64,000 bases of DNA from Pseudophaeomoniella oleicola (taxonomy: Eukaryota > Ascomycota > Eurotiomycetes > Phaeomoniellales > Phaeomoniellaceae), in assembly GCA_003868215.1 (NCBI GenBank), contig QWDQ01000047.1:150122-214121 (forward strand), in the 5' to 3' direction. Below the pieces are notes generated by a model. It was not told the origin of the DNA, did not search any database, and saw nothing but the letters and a program-made list of their open reading frames with translations. Of this stretch, positions 47,301 through 57,677 are shown piece by piece (within the stretch, counting starts at the first letter, position 1; every line of letters begins with the position of its first letter). A program made the position numbers and the translations under genes.

Positions 47301-48642
47301 AATGAAAAGAGATCACCGAAACTTTTTCGACCTTGGGTAGACATAGATGTGCGACCAGAAGGTACCAACGAGCCTGGTGTTTGCTGACCATCTCGATCAG
47401 GATTCAAAGAGGTCGTCGTCGAAGAGCGGCCGCGATGTCCAAGGAACGGGGGTGCCATCCTCGATAGAGATTGTACAGAACGGTGGGAATTAGTTGAGTC
47501 CTTCCTGGTAATGGTAGGCCCTGGAGTGCCTGAGGGCGCATTTGTCAATGCCAGTATAGAATGTGTTGGAGACGGCAAAGGCGATTGCTGCCCGTCAGTG
47601 ATACCGCCTATCTTTCGGACTGGTGACGAAGCGGCTTCTAGTGATATTCGACCGGGAGTTCCAGAACTAGGACCGCTCGTTGATGCTCTTGGCGTTTGCG
47701 ATTCTCTTGGCAATGAAGCTGGCGGTGTTATCTTTACAGGAAGAGGGAATAGATGACCCTTGTCTCTTTTTCTCCGTGGAAGTCGAAAAAAGGTGGTGGT
47801 CGTTTGTATAGTATGGGTGGTAGTCGTCGTGGCATACACACGGTCTCCAGAGCTAGCGTCTGACCGTGAGGATTCGGATAACCTTGTAAACGGCAACGCC
47901 AACGACGAACTGCTTTCATCTCCATAGGCAGGTGGAGGCGGCCCTCGCAAAGATCCTGCGGACAGTCGAGGGGGGTCTTCAAAGCTAACATGTGGCTTCC
48001 TAATACCGTTATCCGTCCCACCCGTATCAAGAATGTTTGGTGACGATTTGTTGCGAAACGGTCCTGCCACCCCCAGCTTTTGTCTATCTTGTGATATATT
48101 CTCTGAATATTGTTGTTGCAAGAGACCTAATAGTTTGGGCTTCTTCCTTTGCCTTGACGGTTGATTGGTGGAACTCATGGTTGGAGAGGTAGTGATAATC
48201 GTAGGCGCTATAACGACGGTATTAGTATATTGGACTTTGAGGGATAAGATGTATACATACTCGGCAGAGCTGGCACAGGAGGAGCGTCAGAAGCCGCAGC
48301 TGCATACGAAGCAGATAGTTGTGGATCTGACGCATGTCTGAACTTTAGAAGGCTGAAGCGATGATGTCTGGGTGTTGAGTTCGTCCTTGTCGGTCTCAAT
48401 CGGGAAGTTGGCAAATCCTCAGGACTGTCGGCGGATTCAGATATAGCCGAAGACTCTGCATTATGATCTTCTAACCGGGGAGATGCTACAGGTTCTGATG
48501 TAGGAACGAAGGCATCATCCAGAGAATCTTCCCGCCGCGGCAATTGATCGCTATGTCGAGGTAAATACGAATCAATAAAGGTGCTGCGCCGGCGCGCGTC
48601 TTGATCGTTGGAGTGAGGCATGAGCCCCCTCCAAGACGGCAT
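44341..48642 (-). CDS. SYT1: Sec7-PH domain Arf guanine nucleotide exchange factor
   Basis: Exons 48642-48261, 48207-46876 and 46829-44341 give 1400 residues, with introns of 53 and 46 nt and phase kept. The Sec7 domain (about 481-630) includes RKYMRGFPYFGDSIDMAIRK, the VELPKETQQIDRLLQGFA helix with the glutamic-finger Glu, and, across the second splice, DEAYFVAFSILLLHSDTHNK. A PH domain follows (about 750-885: VGLLWRKDARKKK, WGAILTSSQLYFFHDLAWV, AFVFVKHGGFEEVFLANDEA). Long Ser/Pro-rich disordered stretches lie before Sec7 and after PH, and a coiled coil lies at about 900-970. This layout is that of yeast Syt1 and fungal Efa6/PSD relatives, which activate Arf-family GTPases at Golgi or plasma membrane. 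The PH domain would target phosphoinositides. Start ATG at 48642; a second in-frame ATG lies at 48621. Confidence 0.9.
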
Positions 48643-49643
48643 TTTGTTCGACGGCTTGAAGGAAGAGTACAGATCTCATTCGATCATTGAGATCATGAGT
48701 TCTTTGGCTGACATGACGTTGGCCGACCTACGAGCTCAGGATCTGACAAGGGTTGCGTTGCGTTGCTCCTGCGGACTTTATCGATTTGGAGGTGCGCATG
48801 GGCCAGGGCAAATACGGCGAATCTCAGGAAAGGGCTCAGATAGAAATCAGATAGAACGAGGGCAAGATCGAGAATGTCTGAGCGAGCGGAACTTAGAGTA
48901 GAATTGGATGACTTCTCGGACACTGAGACAGACGTGACAATTAATCGGGGTGACGGTTGGGCTTTGACGTCTTCACTGGTGTCGATGAATGGATGTCTAC
49001 GGTAATTAATTAATACTTAAGTAAGCTTGCCTGTGGAGCAAGAACTGGAAACAAAGTAAAGTAGTTGGCACACCTTGTCTCGGCTTGACAACAGCGACTG
49101 CAACTGCACACATATTATGACCCCCGTAATGACGATATATCATGTTCATACCTAGAATACTATGGAAATATCTAAACAAGTATTCTCTACCTATGTATTC
49201 TTACTGGTTGCATATCATTCATCCCTCTTGTTATACTTCAGACCAGTGGTTGATAATGCCCTTCTATTTCTACTACAAAACCCGTCGCGTTCCACAGAGC
49301 TTCACCCTGAATTCAAGCCACAGGGATTCTGTAACATAAGATTGTCATTAACTTTGAATATCAAGGATGGGTTATCAAGCAAGAGAACCAATTACGAGGC
49401 CAGAACATACGCCTCTAGAAGCTCTTTTGCATGATCCATTGCTCTACCTGCTACGTTGCGCAATTGAGTATGTAGCGTAACAGTCGGGGGGTTAAATCCT
49501 TCGTACCTAGGATTTTCCATTGATCTTGTCTCTGTGTTATCAATAACGAAGTGTAGCTGAAGTTCACTATACACAGGTCCGTATATAGAACCAGGAGGGC
49601 CTCTTACTGGGGCTTGTAGGTAAAAATAGGCACATGTCAAAAT
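48643..49643. promoter_or_regulatory. Upstream region of the Sec7-PH gene and Utp18 3' flank
   Basis: No gene recognised. An 82-codon frame at 49392-49640 (-), directly after the Utp18 stop, begins at TTG and has no known domain. Confidence 0.45.
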
Positions 49644-51665
49644 CTAAGCTCGGATTTCCCACATCCCAATCCTCCCCTTTTCGTTGCCGACACATAACCA
49701 GAACCCTTTACCGTCCGGCGCATCGGTGTTCTTGTTGCCGCCCCAAGATGTGATCGCAACACTTGTAATGCGTCCCAGAGGAGTCGAGGCGGTCGGCCAG
49801 TTCCTGTAGACTGTGCAGCTAGGTAAGTGTACCAGCCGTAACGCATCCCTCTTCCACCGGGACGATACAATAAGAAGTTGTCCATCTGGCGCGATGGTCA
49901 GTGTTGATATTGGCGTTGTCAGCTGCTCAAGCGTGCGAGTCGGTGTCGGCCTCGGGGGTGTAAAAGCATTGGATGCTATATCTACGGGTACGGTTTGGCT
50001 TGCTTCAGCGGGGACATGCCCCCAAGAGGTCCGATCGTAGATGTTCACGATCCCACTCGTGGACCCCGTGACTACCCAACGGTCGGGACCAAGCGACCCT
50101 CCTTTCTTCCCTGATCTCCCGCCCAAGGTGATAGTCGTTGGCCCAACGTTTCCCTCATCAGCCCATCTGGCGATAACTCTTCTTTCCTCAACTGAATACT
50201 CGCTCACATCTCCGTTTTTACTGAGCACGGCGATGCCATTTCCATCAGCCCACCACGTAAAGTCGGCAATTCCACCCCTACCGTCAGCTCGGCAGGCACA
50301 AAGCCACTGCATTGTGCTAGCGTCAAGTATGTTTATGACACCGCCTCCTTTCCGTGAAGACCCAATAAAAGCTATGAACCTGCCACATGGTGACAATCGG
50401 AAAGACTCGAGCGTCCTTTGTGACGCTCTAGCCGCCTTGTCGCCATAAATAGGTCGGCTGTGGCGCGCTATTCGTCCTGTGGATAATTGCCAAGTGTGCA
50501 TGAATCTTCGCCGAGATGAGAGATAAATCTGGGTATCCTCGTCTGAGGTAAGTAGTGATGGTCTCGAGGGCCTGAAATTCACAGTATGAAGAGGAGTGCG
50601 TTTGAAATGAAGCGAAGTCAAGAGAGGATTGGGGTTGAGTGATTGGGGAGAGATGTGGTGCAAAAAGACCGTCGATGCCGGGCCGGCCGTGGCTAGCAGT
50701 ATTGGATATCTTTCGTGGAATGATAGCGCTGTAATAGCAGAGGGACTAGACGATGTAACATCTTTGAGCCTATGTATATCAATAGTTTCTGGCCGCAATT
50801 TGAACTTTGATGATTTAGAGCTTGCAGAGGTGTCAATTAGGGAATCGGCAGAGCGAAGTAGGGCGGCAAGCGGCTTCGTTCCAAGGGAGGACAATTCTTC
50901 GTCGGACTCCGCCTCGTCTTCAGAACCCTCTAACGAGACGACATCACTGCCGGCAGAATCTCTCCGCCGTCGTTTGCGAGGGTTGCCACTCTTAATCACA
51001 TCCCCGTCGGCCCAAGCAGGCCTCGGGTGAAGTCGCTCATACTGCCTCCTAAGTCGCTGGATGTATTCTGTACCGGAGATCACGTCTTCTGCTTCTGTAT
51101 CGCGCAACTTCCTTAGACGGGGATGTGAAGCAAGAGAAACAGCTATGCGATCGTCGTCACTGTCCCACCAGGTTGCGCCCCGACGTTCTGAAAGATCTTC
51201 GTTGGCCTTTGTCGCCGTCAGAGTAGTGGACGTTCCGGATGGAATTGAAGCAGGGCCGGAATCCAGAAAGAACAGCTAATGACAGTTAATTGTAGCCTTT
51301 CAAAAAGTATTGGGTGTCTATACGTCTGCATCGTCCACGTTCTCGAAGTCATCCTCTCCATCACTGCCTGTGCTCTCACCGGTGGCATTTCTAACCAGGA
51401 CCAAGTCCTTTCCATTGTGGCTTGCCTTCCGTTTTAGCGAGTCCAGAAAACCTTCATCGTCCCCAAAAATGAGTTTCTCGAGTGTTCGTTCGGCTTCGTC
51501 CTTTTCTTCTTCCGAGAACGCACTCCCATCATGTTCGAATTCGTCATCTGATAGCGGCGGCGCCATGGTCATATTAGTATCATCTGGGAGATGTACATCT
51601 TCGACGCTTTTATCTGGGCGGCTAGCTGCACGCTTCACCTTCACCTTGACCTTTGCACCAGCCAT
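49644..51665 (-). CDS. UTP18: Utp18, WD40 protein of the small-subunit processome
   Basis: Exons 51665-51324 and 51275-49644, with a 48 nt intron (GTATAG..CATTAG), give 657 residues. Utp18 is a nucleolar WD40 protein of the UtpB complex, which binds the pre-ribosomal RNA with U3 snoRNA and also recruits the exosome helicase Mtr4. The N-terminus is acidic and Lys-rich (MAGAKVKVKVKRAASRPD, then EEEKDEAERTLEKLIFGDD). The conserved ATWWDSDDDRIAVSLASHPR and SGTEYIQRLRRQYERLHP block follows. WD40 repeats cover about residue 283 to the end (ITALSFHERYPILLATAGPA, FIAFIGSSRKGG). The C-terminus ENEKGRIGMWEIRA type ending fits a last blade. Its ATG is 242 bp from the divergent DHFR start. Confidence 0.92.
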
Positions 51666-51907
51666 TTCGAGCTGTTCGGTCTCTTGAATCTTCCCCCAGA
51701 ACAATTCGATCGCAATTGATGTATAAAAAAAGCGTCTCCAACTTCCAAAATTTCTCTCCACAGCTCGACGCAATACAAACTTCCCCACATCTCGTCTAGA
51801 CGCGCTTACAGACGCGGAGTATTGTATTATAGTATTTATTTGTGCTATTCTCAGACCATATCTCAGCCTTTCGTAATTGTGTCTTGCGTGCTCAACGACC
51901 CTCCGAG
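51666..51907. promoter_or_regulatory. Short bidirectional promoter, UTP18 / DHFR
   Basis: Only 242 bp separate the two start codons. Two ACGCG cores (51800-51804 and 51812-51816) lie about 95-110 bp upstream of the DHFR start. ACGCG is the core of the MCB element bound by MBF, and DHFR is a classic S-phase gene, so a functional link is plausible but unproven. Confidence 0.5.
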
Positions 51908-52687
51908 ATGGGCATCGCTACGCCTCCTCCCACTTCCTTATCTCCGACGGTGTCACCCACTACATCCAATCCTAGTCTGTCCGCAGACATGCCCTCCATT
52001 CCCGCAGCACGGCCGCTGTATCTGGTTGTTGCGACGTCGCTCTCCCCGCCATTGGGAATAGGACTCAAGGGCACCCTGCCGTGGCCAGCAATCAAATCAG
52101 ACATGTCTTTCTTTGCACGTGTGACGAAGCGCACAACAGTAGGAACAGGCAAGAACATTGTGGTCATGGGCCGCAAGACCTATGAATCTGTACCCGCAAA
52201 GTTTCGGCCCTTAGTTGGGAGGAAGAATATCGTTGTTACAAGATCTGACCCACAAAGGCTACAGGCTCAGTTTCATGGTGAGCTGCAAGATGAGGCAAAA
52301 CAAAACGATGTGATATGCGTTTGCTCATTGAGAGAGGCTGTCAATATTGCGAATACTAAATCTGGGCATGGAGACAAAGTATTCGTTATTGGCGGATCCC
52401 AAATATACCAGAGCTCACTGGAGGAGAACTACCATGGGGCTTTCACTCATCTACGTATTTTGCAGACGGAAGTTCAAAGGAACGATGGAGCGAAGTTGGA
52501 AATCGATACATTTTTCCCTCTAGACGTGCAGAGAGACAGCAGCTGGAGGAAAGCAGAAAACCGAGAAGTCGCTGAATGGGTAGGTGAAGAAGTGCCACAA
52601 GTGAAAACTGGGGATGGCTCATGGAAAGACGATGGTGATTTCAAGATCAGAATTCTTGGTTGGGAGAAGGAATTACCGCTACTATGA
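51908..52687 (+). CDS. DFR1: Dihydrofolate reductase
   Basis: A single exon of 259 residues. It reduces dihydrofolate to tetrahydrofolate with NADPH, for thymidylate and purine synthesis. Motifs are LYLVVATSLSPPLGIGLKGT, then LPWPAIKSDMSFF with the substrate-binding acidic residue, NIVVMGRKTYESVP (cofactor), GRKNIVVTRSD, and KVFVIGGSQIYQ. The family usually has about 200 residues. The extra length is a Ser/Thr/Pro-rich N-terminal extension of about 38 residues and a longer loop near the C-terminus. An in-frame ATG at 51989 (MPSIPAARPLYL) would give a protein of normal start, so either may be used. The stop is 142 bp from that of the convergent isochorismatase gene. Confidence 0.94.
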   Translation: MGIATPPPTSLSPTVSPTTSNPSLSADMPSIPAARPLYLVVATSLSPPLGIGLKGTLPWPAIKSDMSFFARVTKRTTVGTGKNIVVMGRKTYESVPAKFRPLVGRKNIVVTRSDPQRLQAQFHGELQDEAKQNDVICVCSLREAVNIANTKSGHGDKVFVIGGSQIYQSSLEENYHGAFTHLRILQTEVQRNDGAKLEIDTFFPLDVQRDSSWRKAENREVAEWVGEEVPQVKTGDGSWKDDGDFKIRILGWEKELPLL

Positions 52688-52829
52688 TCGTTCCAGTATG
52701 CAAGCCATTCGTCTCAAAACAAGCCAAAGAAATTCCCACTTCGAGCATCAGCATCCTCAGTCGCACCGGTACCGTCTCTGCAGAAACATGAGAAAACCGA
52801 AGACTTTAGTTCAGAGTGAGAAGGCCTAC

Positions 52830-53867
52830 CTACAGTCTGCCACATAATGTTGATACAGCTTCTTTGGTCCCTTCCTTTGTCTCTTTCACCAGGCCACTGA
52901 TTGCCCTGAAGTTTCTGTCCGCCGCGTCGCCTACTAGCTCGAACAATAGGCTCTCGCTGGTCGTTACAGTCACGCCTTCGGCCCTTAACCTCGCAAGAGC
53001 GATACCCCTCTCGCCTTCATTGCAGGACGAGACGCCGTCTGTGAGTACAAATACTTTATGCCCAAGCTGGAGAAGATCAAGTGCTGTCTGGGTGACGCAG
53101 ATATGTGACTCTATCCCCACAATGATCACAGTTAGAGGCTCGGGGCTGGGAGGGGTCGAGAGAGAAGATGCTTGTTTCAGCAATTTTGACGTCACTTCCG
53201 GCACCAGCTGATTGGAAAAGTCAGCTGAACTCCAAATTGTTCACTCGTTATGGTAACAGGATGGCCTACCATACTAAAAGCTGTCTTATCCACCGTTACA
53301 GCACTATCAGGAAAATTGGCGGCAATCTCGGGCACTGTCGGGCCTAGTCTCGCTGCATTCTGCGTCGTGTTGTAAATTGGAATCCCCAGTATTTTACCTA
53401 TCACCATGGGTCAACAATACTGACGACAAAGGTGGTGTGCCATCACAGGACATACTCGCTGCAACCATCTTCTGCGCTGTAGCAATCCTAGATTCCGGGG
53501 ATATCATCAGCATCTCATCTCCTGCACCATATGGCTAGTGAGACAGTGAGGTCCAACCTACACTTTCGGATACTCCCATATGGCATTCCTAAACTTCTCT
53601 TGAATATCGCATATACTGCGCAGAGGCATCTCGTCAGCCACGTGAACCACTCAACCAGATCATTTCGGCTGACAAAACGACCAGACTTTGGGATATGAGA
53701 TACTCACAACAGCGCTGGGTTTGCTATACACGATATCTCACGTCAGCCCTTGTCATCCTCAGCAGACCTCTCGATTAACCTGCCAAGGTGTGATAGGATA
53801 CCGTCCTCTCAGCGACCGCATGCGAAAGATAGTATAAAAAAAACTTACAAATCCTCTGTTTCCCCAT
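52830..53867 (-). CDS. Isochorismatase-family cysteine hydrolase (ISOC-like)
   Basis: Six exons are inferred: 53867-53849, 53723-53708 (16 nt), 53615-53564, 53513-53456, 53397-53270 and 53207-52830, giving 216 residues. The spliced product starts MGKQRISNPALFICDIQEKF and contains KILGIPIYNTTQNAARLGP, AVTVDKTAFSM and VGIESHICVTQTALDLL. These provide the family's catalytic Asp15, Lys86 and Cys128. The closest family type is the ISOC1/ISOC2 group, whose substrate is unknown and which is thought to act in the cytosol or mitochondrion. True isochorismatase or nicotinamidase activity should not be assumed. The exon 3/4 junction is least sure: it uses a GATGAG acceptor and leaves about nine extra residues (MLMISPESR) in the alpha helix after YPK. 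The other joins restore conserved residues exactly. Confidence 0.8.
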
Positions 53868-54093
53868 CCTGATCAGTGATGATGACACACGGAAAAACCC
53901 CTTTTATCCCACTCTGGAAAATATCGTATCGTCTCTCCCCTTTTCCACACGAAGGCAGGAGACGAGGGTAGGTATAATACCAGACGTAGAAGTCACAGTC
54001 AGGCCGTAGTAATCAGCCCTCACTAGTAACCTCTGATCTTTTTCCCACCGAAGAAGTAAGAAAAGAACCCTCTCTTCAGCTTCAGCGTGTACC

Positions 54094-54154
54094 TTCTCTC
54101 TCTCTCTCTCTCTTTCTCTCTTTCTCTCTTTCTCTCTTTCTCTCTTTCTCTCTC
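54094..54154. repeat. CT dinucleotide / TCTCTTTC repeat tract
   Basis: A (CT)n run passes into five units of CTCTTTCT-type repeat. It lies about 230 bp upstream of the isochorismatase-family start. Confidence 0.9.
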
Positions 54155-54390
54155 GCTGACCACGACAGTTGCTGTAATAGCCTCCCTCTTTTCCACTTAC
54201 CTCCCTCAGGCACTGACTGACAGATCTCTCTTTTTATATAATTCTCTCAGGGAAATATATCACGTTTGTCACTTTTTTCTTCTTGTTCTTTCTACTCTTC
54301 CTTTTTTTTAAACTTTTTGGGCTTGTCCTCTGTAACTGTAGATGGTATATTCGTGATGTTTCTTTTCAAGTCAGTAATGTAGTCCATAGG

Positions 54391-54434
54391 AGGTAGGTAG
54401 GTAGGTAGGTTGGTAAATACCTAGGTACCTAGGT
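54391..54434. repeat. TAGGTAGG / CCTAGGTACCTAGG repeat
   Basis: Five GTAG units, then a palindromic CCTAGGTACCTAGG. The same family of repeat recurs at seven or more other intergenic places in the window. Confidence 0.8.
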
Positions 54435-54950
54435 GTAGATGGGATGTGAAGCTATAAATTATCTAATTACACTGTAATGAAGGAAAATGCGGGGCAGGGC
54501 TCGCCAGACTATTACTTGTGCAGTGCGGGCAGGCGGGGGGAGGAAGAAACCTTTGGGATTTGTTTGCGTCTCAGGGTTCCGGTCGTACGGATACTGCCAA
54601 AATATCTCTCCTACAAGGCGTATACCAAGGAGGTAGTAAACCGTTGTTGATTTGTAACAATGGGTTGGATACAATCAATCAATTCTCTGTGACAGTAGGC
54701 ATATTATAAAACAACGCCTAGATGCTACTTGTCTACTACATACCTCCTACATGCATACCCAAGTACAACCAACGCCTAAGAAACGCATGCACGCTATAGA
54801 AAAAACCGGTCGGATATAGGAAAGAACCACACGACAATGCAAGCCGGAATCTTATCTCTGGTTGTTCCACCCTCTGTGCAAATGCGGACACCATCCAGCT
54901 GACTCCTGGAAGACATGAAAGAGGAAATACACACTGATGAGATACCGCCC

Positions 54951-57677
54951 TTAATGCCGAACAACTTCACCCTTCTCTTCAATTTCCCTGGTATACTTGA
55001 CAAAGGCCTTTTTGTGTATCAGACCCGCAAATTCTCCTTCCCGCAGAACGCAGATATATCTGAGGCCCAGTTTGACGAAGCATTGATATACCAGATCCAT
55101 AGATGAGTGTATGTCCAATGCCATTGGTGCTGGATCTACGTATGGTGTGAAATTGGCAGGATTCGGGTCGTCAAGTTCATCGTCATCAAAACTGCTAAAG
55201 TAGACGTCCACTGCCATAAGACATTGTTTATCATCTTCTTCCTCTCCCAAGCTGTCCAGCGCGTATTCCAGGTCTGGAGCCGGCACAAGCCCAACGAGAA
55301 TGTTGTTTCGAAGGATCGGAAGACCGCCGTCTAGTTCACCTGCCATGTGTAAGAGTTCCAATTTTCTACGAAGGACCGGCGCTGGGACGAGCGGTGAATC
55401 GGAGATGTCGATGATGCGCTCAGGTCGCATCCGTGGAACGATATCTCCAAGCTCAGTGTCGAAAAGCGGGCGCGTGTTCGCGTGGAGGAAAGGGTATTCG
55501 TTCATGTCAATGAGCAGATCGTAGATGCTCAGAGGTTCAATGGCATCGGCGGTCCATTTAGCGACCAAGACGGCCAAAGAGAAGGGTAATACGTGATCAA
55601 GACTTCCTGTCAGTTCAAACAAAATGACTGCTAGCGTAACCGATAGTCGGGTAACGCCACACATAGTGGCCCCTGCGGCCACCAGAGCATACACTCCCGG
55701 TGTTACGCATGCTTCGATGCCACCAGTAGCAGGACAGTCACTGAAAAATGGGAAATCTGGATAGCGAAGAACGAGATATTGTGTCGTATGACCCACGATC
55801 CGGCCCAGCAGGCCTCCAACAACCATGGAAGGGACGTAGATACCGGCCGGCACCTTGATGCCGAATGTTATCGTGGTCAAAAAAGATTTGATAATAAAAG
55901 CAATGAGCAGATACCATATAACACCGGGAATGTCCTGCTGTTGTGGACAAAGGCCGGTGTTTGAAATATCATCTTCACCACAGGGGCTTGCCAGTTCTAG
56001 AAGAAGTTCGGTCACCGCGAGCTTGGTGTATCGATTCCAGAAGCTGATCAGCCCGGTAATAGTGGCAACAAGAAGGACTTCTAGCATAGGCCACGTCTTG
56101 ACAATGCGAATACGTCGAAAATGTGTAGCCCAAAAGCGGGATGCTTTGATAAATAACGCTCCCAATGCACCTCCCAAAATGCCAAGCAACACAAAGACGA
56201 CAAGCTCGAAGATTTTCCAGTCCGACGTGTATCGCACTTCAAAAATGACAATTTTCCCGGTGCCGTATGGATTGAGGAACTTCAAGAAGAGAGCCGCCAC
56301 AATGCAGCAGAAGAAAGTTCTAAACAGAGTCTTGGAAGGGAAGTAGTAGCTGACTTCTTCCAAACTGAAGAGGATACCACCGATGGGAGAGCCAAAGGCC
56401 ACAGCGACACCGCTCGCAGCAGCTGCACTAAGGACTTCTCGTCGTTTGGCGTCGTTGTGATTGTATTTCGAGAAAATTCTGCAAGCGATGTTCCCAGCAC
56501 ACGTTGCAATATGCACATAGGGACCTTCTTTGCCGAGACTGAGTCCAGATGCAACGCTTAGAACAAGCCCGAGAGACTTGAGTACCAACGTCTTGATTCC
56601 AAGGTAACCGTGAAGCACAAAACCACTCAGGATGACCTTCACTTCGGCGACACCACTTCCAGCCGCCGAATAATATACCAAGTTCGATAGATTTCCCTTC
56701 GCCATAGAATGCCCCGCTGTCGGTACAGACTTGTTATCGCCATCGGTGGAAGGATGCCCTCTTTCGGCTCCGAGGTTCTCGTCGAGTGTGGAGAGTGATA
56801 CATTTGAGGGAACGACATGCTTCGAGAACAAGGTCAACACACAGGATAGTAGGGCCAGTACCACACAGAAAATGACAAAGGCGGCAAAGTCGATCCAAGT
56901 GCTGTCCACGTCGGTCGGACGCATGATCTCTGACCATGTCCGCCACGATTCGCATTCCTCCCTTCCGTAGCAACATGAAGTTTTCCGTTTGTGCCAGCCG
57001 GTGGAGCAATAACCCTCCTTGTAGTCGTAGATCGCAGTTTCTGTAACGTCCACAGCGTACGCTAGACAAGCAGTGATGACCCCAATGAGCGCAACCAGTA
57101 TCCATCCCTCTGCAGCATCAAACAATGTCAACAGCTTTCCCCGGATGTCTTTCCGCTTGCGTAACTCTCGAGCTCGATTCCCGTCCGCAATTGTATCATG
57201 TACCCAGTCGGTTGAGGTAAACTGATCGTACCACACTCTCTCAGCAGGAAAGAGGTTCAAGAAAGACCGCGCTGACGATGTGCCATGCCAACTACCATAG
57301 CCGTCGAAATTCCCGAAGGAGTTGGCACGGCTCTGACCGCTTGCGACTTTCACACTACCAGGGGCGCTTTGCTGTCGGGATGGGACTATCCTCCTTGGAG
57401 TGTGAGCGCCGCTTGCATATCCACTTGTGTATGGCCGACGAAGACTTTCGATCGACGACAGAAGACCGGTATTTTCATTCGGGGTTGCTTCTGTATTGAT
57501 GCGGGGTGGCAGGTGGCTTCGAAGATTCACATCTGATGCGCGCAGCGAATGGTGTCGTTGAAGGGTTGGTGAAGGAGGCTGAGAAGGTACTCGGCTTTGC
57601 GAAGGTCTACGCCAGGCATCCTCTTCTTCTCCCTCGTCAGCTGGCGGTGCAAGGTAAGATGCCACAGACTTGGGCAT
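54951..57677 (-). CDS. GEF1: CLC-family chloride/proton exchanger with CBS domains
   Basis: A single exon of 908 residues from MPKSVASYLAPPADEG. The membrane part (about 190-720) has the CLC signatures SAAGSGVAEVKVILSGF (chloride-binding loop), LGKEGPYVHIATC near 384 with the gating Glu, and GGILFSLEEVSYYFPSKT with the second Glu that passes protons in exchangers. This points to a chloride/proton antiporter rather than a channel. The fungal N-terminal features FLNLFPAERVWYDQFTSTDW and TGWHKRKTSCCYG are also present. Two CBS domains end the protein (about 755-812 and 845-905). Yeast Gef1 works in Golgi and endosome membranes in acidification and copper loading of iron transport proteins. The first 150 residues are Ser/Pro-rich and cytosolic. 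The frame stays open upstream to 57968, so an earlier start cannot be excluded. Confidence 0.93.
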   Translation of the reverse strand: MPKSVASYLAPPADEGEEEDAWRRPSQSRVPSQPPSPTLQRHHSLRASDVNLRSHLPPRINTEATPNENTGLLSSIESLRRPYTSGYASGAHTPRRIVPSRQQSAPGSVKVASGQSRANSFGNFDGYGSWHGTSSARSFLNLFPAERVWYDQFTSTDWVHDTIADGNRARELRKRKDIRGKLLTLFDAAEGWILVALIGVITACLAYAVDVTETAIYDYKEGYCSTGWHKRKTSCCYGREECESWRTWSEIMRPTDVDSTWIDFAAFVIFCVVLALLSCVLTLFSKHVVPSNVSLSTLDENLGAERGHPSTDGDNKSVPTAGHSMAKGNLSNLVYYSAAGSGVAEVKVILSGFVLHGYLGIKTLVLKSLGLVLSVASGLSLGKEGPYVHIATCAGNIACRIFSKYNHNDAKRREVLSAAAASGVAVAFGSPIGGILFSLEEVSYYFPSKTLFRTFFCCIVAALFLKFLNPYGTGKIVIFEVRYTSDWKIFELVVFVLLGILGGALGALFIKASRFWATHFRRIRIVKTWPMLEVLLVATITGLISFWNRYTKLAVTELLLELASPCGEDDISNTGLCPQQQDIPGVIWYLLIAFIIKSFLTTITFGIKVPAGIYVPSMVVGGLLGRIVGHTTQYLVLRYPDFPFFSDCPATGGIEACVTPGVYALVAAGATMCGVTRLSVTLAVILFELTGSLDHVLPFSLAVLVAKWTADAIEPLSIYDLLIDMNEYPFLHANTRPLFDTELGDIVPRMRPERIIDISDSPLVPAPVLRRKLELLHMAGELDGGLPILRNNILVGLVPAPDLEYALDSLGEEEDDKQCLMAVDVYFSSFDDDELDDPNPANFTPYVDPAPMALDIHSSMDLVYQCFVKLGLRYICVLREGEFAGLIHKKAFVKYTREIEEKGEVVRH

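Larger units (their letters stand above)
53868..54950. promoter_or_regulatory. Isochorismatase-gene upstream region and CLC 3' flank
   Basis: A long CT-rich tract (54094-54154) and a TAGGTAGG/CTAGGTACCTAGG cluster (54391-54434). No gene recognised. Confidence 0.5.

Noticed and set aside
49392-49640. 82-codon frame just after the Utp18 stop
   Set aside because: It begins at TTG, no splice joins it to a start, and no domain is visible. It is most likely 3' untranslated sequence.
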